Assembly (NCBI RefSeq): GCF_011634835.1
Contig: NZ_SIRP01000001.1
Span: 1,703,643-1,767,642 of the forward strand
DNA from: Isoptericola sp. BMS4
Lineage (GTDB): Bacteria > Actinomycetota > Actinomycetes > Actinomycetales > Cellulomonadaceae
Direction: 5' to 3'
Length of the DNA: 64,000 bases
A model generated the notes under the pieces. The model had not been told where the DNA came from. It searched no databases and saw only the letters and a list, made by a program, of their open reading frames with translations. Below, one piece after another: positions 61,078 to 64,000 of the stretch; the first letter of the stretch is position 1, and each line of letters starts with the position of its first letter. The position numbers and the translations under genes are program-made.

Positions 61078-61134
61078 CGGTGGTTCTGACGTGTCGCGGA
61101 ACGGGGCCGAATACGTGACACGTCAGAACCACCG
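61078..61134. repeat. long inverted repeat in a divergent promoter gap
   Basis: Perfect 18-bp arms 61078..61095 and 61117..61134; with one mismatch the arms extend to 21 bp (61078..61098, 61114..61134). The 15-nt core is GC-rich. It lies between divergent genes, 44 nt upstream of the SRAP start, so it is not a terminator of a known gene end. Confidence 0.85.
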
Positions 61135-61202
61135 AGCGGGGTGGGGGACGGCGGGTGAGCGGGGACACGCGAACCGCACCGGAAAGACCCTGCCGCGCGT
61201 CG

Positions 61203-61219
61203 TATCGTTTCGATAGGAT
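61203..61219 (+). promoter_or_regulatory. promoter of the drug transporter gene with a small palindrome
   Basis: TAGGAT at 61214..61219 lies 7 nt before ATG 61227, a leaderless promoter. TATCG TTT CGATA (61203..61215) overlaps it and could be a regulator half-site pair, though the 5-bp arms are short. Confidence 0.45.
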
Positions 61220-61226
61220 GGCGGCC

Positions 61227-62459
61227 ATGCCCGACGAACCTGCGAGACCCACGCGCGCCCGCTCCCCGTACCGCTGGGTGCTGATGCTCGGCGCGCTCGC
61301 CGCTCTCCCCGCCTTCACCGTCGACATGTACCTGCCCTCCCTGCCGGAGGTCGCGGCGGACCTGGGCTCGTCGGAGTCGTTCGCCCAGCTGTCCGTGTCG
61401 ATCATGCTCGTCGGCGGCGCCGCCGGGCAGCTCGTCATCGGGCCGCTCTCCGACCGGTTCGGCCGGCGCCGGCCGCTCCTGTGGGGGCTCGCGCTGCACA
61501 TCGTGACCTCGCTGCTGTGCGCGGTCGCGCCGAACATGACCGTGCTGATCGGGCTGCGCCTGATGCAGGGGTTCTTCAACGCGGCCTGCGGCGTGGCCGC
61601 GATGGCGGTGGTCCGCGACCGGTTCGTCGGTGCGGAGGCGGCACGCATCCTGTCGCGGCTGATGCTCGTCATCGGGGTTGCGCCGATGCTCGCCCCGACG
61701 TTCGGGTCCGCGGTCGCGGCCGCCGCGGGCTGGCGCTGGGTGTTCGCCGTGCTCGCGCTCGCCGGGGCCACCCTGGCCGTCGTGGTGTGGCGCGTCATGC
61801 CGGAGACCCACGCCGTCGAGCGCCGCCAGACCGGCGGGCTGCGCAGCGTGTTCGCCGGGTACCTCTCGCTCGTCAAGGACCGGCACTTCATGGCGCTCGC
61901 GGTGATGCCGGGGCTCGGGCAGGCCGTCCTGATGAGCTACGTCGTCGGCTCGCCGTTCGTCTTCCAGACCGGGTACGGACTGTCGCACGGGCAGTTCGCG
62001 GTCCTCTTCGCGCTCAACGGGCTCGGCCTCGTCGTCTCGGCGCAGATCAACGCGGCGCTCGTGCGCAGGGTGGCGCCCATCCGCCTGCTGCGCGCCGCGC
62101 TGGCGATCCAGGGTGTGTTCGCCGTCGTCCTGCTGGCCGTGGCCCTCACCGGGTTCGGCGGCATCATCGGGCTGCTCGTCGCGCTGTGGGTCGTGCTGGC
62201 CTTCCAGGGGCTCATCCCGGCCAACGCCTCCGCCATCGCCCTGTCGCGCCACGGCGAGCGGGCCGGCACGGCCGCCGCCGTCATCGGCGCCACCCAGTCC
62301 GGCGTCGCGGGCGTCGTCTCGCCGCTGGTCGGCTTCCTGGGAGGCGGCGCCGTCGCGATGTCCTCGGTGATGCTCGGGGCGCTGTGCTGCGCCCTGCTCG
62401 TGCTCGCGCTCGCCACCCCCGCCTACCGGCGCGGGGGATGGGTCGGCATGGCGCACTGA
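61227..62459 (+). CDS. Bcr/CflA family multidrug MFS transporter
   Basis: A 410-residue protein with 12 membrane helices. FTVDMYLPSLPEVAADLG at the first helix and the loop motif GPLSDRFGRRRPLLWG (about residue 73) are the Bcr/CflA signatures; RLMQGFFNAACGVAAMAVVRD is motif C-like region of drug:H+ antiporters. ATG 61227 is chosen by the TAGGAT spacing; ATG 61218 overlaps the -10. A small hairpin (62459..62464 with 62473..62478) may end the transcript. Confidence 0.9.
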   Translation: MPDEPARPTRARSPYRWVLMLGALAALPAFTVDMYLPSLPEVAADLGSSESFAQLSVSIMLVGGAAGQLVIGPLSDRFGRRRPLLWGLALHIVTSLLCAVAPNMTVLIGLRLMQGFFNAACGVAAMAVVRDRFVGAEAARILSRLMLVIGVAPMLAPTFGSAVAAAAGWRWVFAVLALAGATLAVVVWRVMPETHAVERRQTGGLRSVFAGYLSLVKDRHFMALAVMPGLGQAVLMSYVVGSPFVFQTGYGLSHGQFAVLFALNGLGLVVSAQINAALVRRVAPIRLLRAALAIQGVFAVVLLAVALTGFGGIIGLLVALWVVLAFQGLIPANASAIALSRHGERAGTAAAVIGATQSGVAGVVSPLVGFLGGGAVAMSSVMLGALCCALLVLALATPAYRRGGWVGMAH

Positions 62460-62540
62460 CGGCCGCCGGGAGGGCCGTCCGCCAGGGCGGGTGGCAGCTC
62501 TCCAGGCGCGAACGCGCTGCTCAGCGCCTAGGGTGCAGGT

Positions 62541-63827
62541 GTGGAGCGGCCCGCCCCCCGGCACGCGACGACGGCCACCGCGCACCGCGCGGTGCGCGTC
62601 GTGGCGCTCGTCGTGACGGCCGTCGTCGTGCTCCTGGGGGTCGGCATGGCCGCGACGTTCCTCGACCTGCGCTCGCAGATCCAGGTGTCCGACGTCGACA
62701 CGTTGCTCGGCGACGACCGCGAGCGGCCGCCCGCCGTCGCCGAGGAGCAGGACCCGAGCGACCCGTTCGCCGGGCAGGCCCTGAACATCCTCGTCATGGG
62801 GACGGACTTCCGCGACGACGCCAACGCCGAGATCGCCGGCGAGGGGGACGAGTTCCACTCGGACACCACCCTGCTGGTGCACGTCTCGGGCGACCGCAGC
62901 CGCATCGAGGCCGTGTCCATCCCGCGCGACTCCCTCGTCGACATCCCCGCGTGTCCGCTGCCCGGGGGCGGCGAGACCGAGGCGCGGTCGGGCGCGATGT
63001 TCAACTCGGCCTTCGCGCTCGGCGGGGGCCCGGACAAGGACGTCACCGGCGCCGCGGCCTGCACCATCCGCACCGTCGAGGCCCTCACGGGCGTGCGCGT
63101 CACCCACCACATGGTCGTCGAGATGACCGGCGTGATCGGGGTCGTCGACGCCATCGGCGGCGTGACCATGTGCCTGCCCGAGCCCGTCGTCGGCCGCAAG
63201 GTCGACCTCGACCTCGAGGCCGGCAAGCAGCGCCTCGACGGCTACACGGCCATCAACTTCCTGCGCGCCCGCCAGGGCGAGGGCATGGGCCTGGAGATCG
63301 GCAGCGACCTCAAGCGCATCGAGCGCCAGCAGGCGTTCTTCGACGCCGCGCTGCGCGAGATCCTGGCGCAGAACGTCATCACCGACTCGCCGCGCCTGTA
63401 CCGGATGGTGCGGGAGATCCTCGGGTCGATCTCCACCGGCCCGGAGCTCGCCAGCCCGACGGCGCTCGCCGGCCTGGCGTGGAGCGTGCGGGACATCGAC
63501 CCGCGGCGGATCGTGTTCACCTCGGTGCCGGTCGTCGCGGCGCCCAGCGACCCCAACCGGGTGGTGTGGACCGACGAGGCCGACGCCGTCTGGGAGCGGA
63601 TCCGTGCCGACGAGGCGCCTCCCGGCACGGCCGTCGAGGCGTCCGGCGGAGAGACCGGCGGCTCCGGAGGGACCGAGGACGGCGAGGGCTCGGACGGCGA
63701 GGAGGCCGACGTCACCCCGGTCGAGGACGACGACCCCGGCGCGTCCGACCCGTCCACGAGCCCCTCGGACGGCACGTCGCCGAGCCCCTCGTCCAGCCCG
63801 TCCGTGCTGCCCGGGGTGTGCGCCTGA
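62541..63827 (+). CDS. LytR-CpsA-Psr (LCP) family cell-wall ligase
   Basis: Transfers lipid-linked glycopolymers to peptidoglycan at the outer face of the membrane. A basic N terminus, one membrane helix (about 18-38) and the LCP domain (about 80-290) are seen: LVMGTDFRDD, SIPRDSLVDIP, NSAFALGG and the FLRARQGEGMGLEIGSDLKRIERQQ block with Arg residues that bind pyrophosphate. Two Cys pairs may form disulfides. The last 80 residues are acidic and Ser/Pro-rich. GTG 62541 follows TAGGGT by 6 nt. 428 residues. Confidence 0.92.
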   Translation: MERPAPRHATTATAHRAVRVVALVVTAVVVLLGVGMAATFLDLRSQIQVSDVDTLLGDDRERPPAVAEEQDPSDPFAGQALNILVMGTDFRDDANAEIAGEGDEFHSDTTLLVHVSGDRSRIEAVSIPRDSLVDIPACPLPGGGETEARSGAMFNSAFALGGGPDKDVTGAAACTIRTVEALTGVRVTHHMVVEMTGVIGVVDAIGGVTMCLPEPVVGRKVDLDLEAGKQRLDGYTAINFLRARQGEGMGLEIGSDLKRIERQQAFFDAALREILAQNVITDSPRLYRMVREILGSISTGPELASPTALAGLAWSVRDIDPRRIVFTSVPVVAAPSDPNRVVWTDEADAVWERIRADEAPPGTAVEASGGETGGSGGTEDGEGSDGEEADVTPVEDDDPGASDPSTSPSDGTSPSPSSSPSVLPGVCA

Positions 63828-63848
63828 GCGCCGTCCGGCGCCGTCGGG

Positions 63849-64000
63849 TCAGTGGCCCGGCACCGGGGGCAGCGCCCGCGCGGCCGCGGTGACCAGGGCG
63901 TCGGCCACGCGGTCGAGCACCTCCGAGCGCAGCTTCCACTGCTGCAGGTAGATCGGGACGTCGACCACGGCGTCGTCGTCGAGCATGCGGACCTCGTCAC
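63849..64000 (-). CDS. LysR-family regulator, ArgP/LysG-like, C-terminal end (start outside window)
   Basis: About 49 residues are visible in the frame ending at the TGA 63851..63849. They read DDDAVVDVPIYLQQWKLRSEVLDRV then an Ala-rich helix. Proteins of the ArgP group end with a VPLYWQ(R/H)W(R/K)LxS segment like this. ArgP controls an arginine/lysine exporter, whose gene would lie beyond the window. Cut by the window edge. Family assignment from a short piece, so moderate confidence. Confidence 0.6.
   Translation of the reverse strand, partial: DEVRMLDDDAVVDVPIYLQQWKLRSEVLDRVADALVTAAARALPPVPGH

Overview
The window is a GC-rich (roughly 74 percent by eye) actinobacterial chromosome segment packed with short-spaced operons. 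GTG starts, 4-nt GTGA/ATGA stop-start overlaps and leaderless promoters (a TAnnnT-like hexamer 6 to 9 nt before the start codon) are very common. Protein types and gene order fit a Micrococcales member, most likely a Cellulomonas relative. The phylum is firm; the genus is inference. Almost everything is core chromosome. No phage, insertion sequence, CRISPR array, rRNA or tRNA was seen.

Region 1 (1-16.4 kb): the 3' end of citrate synthase, a membrane-anchored lysozyme-like protein, divergent dapD/dapE of lysine and diaminopimelate synthesis, a large sigma factor fused to a zinc-finger, membrane and extracellular region, an LPXTG surface protein, a LOG-family nucleotidase, a FolP2-type dihydropteroate synthase homologue, a DUF3117 protein, an O-methyltransferase, then sigE-like ECF sigma factor, its anti-sigma factor, HtrA protease, TatB, TrpS and a 2'-5' RNA ligase. 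The dapD to tatB order mirrors the Rv1201c-Rv1224 region of Mycobacterium tuberculosis, with the sigma fusion and LPXTG gene inserted.

Region 2 (16.6-22.9 kb): a 1299-residue exported metallophosphoesterase with three copies of a cysteine-bearing module, translationally coupled to a HupE/UreJ-like membrane protein, then a YihY family protein whose 3' end carries a terminator and overlaps sdhB.

Region 3 (22.9-45.8 kb): sdhCDAB, a mannose-1-phosphate guanylyltransferase, an M20 amidohydrolase, and a nucleoside uptake and salvage cluster: a BMP-type lipoprotein, ABC ATPase and two permeases, then cdd, deoA, add, deoC, and on the other strand a phosphohexomutase and purine nucleoside phosphorylase. 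Together these import nucleosides, deaminate and phosphorolyse them, and feed the pentose to central metabolism. An ABC pair and an iron-regulated siderophore-interacting protein (IdeR/DtxR box at its promoter) sit inside. A Lpd-like NAD(P)H quinone dehydrogenase follows.

Region 4 (45.8-48.2 kb) is a small accessory patch: a kinase-like protein, a RibD/DHFR-like gene broken by a perfect 23-nt tandem duplication, and a Nudix hydrolase.

Region 5 (48.3-64 kb): an acyl-CoA carboxylase locus (biotinylated alpha subunit, epsilon and beta subunits, biotin ligase) with maf, an AEC transporter, a DUF885 peptidase-like protein and glycerate kinase between; then a class III cyclase, an SRAP (YedK-like) protein, a Bcr/CflA drug transporter, an LCP cell-wall ligase and the end of an ArgP-like regulator. 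Several intergenic gaps carry long near-perfect inverted repeats; two of them share a four-box architecture.
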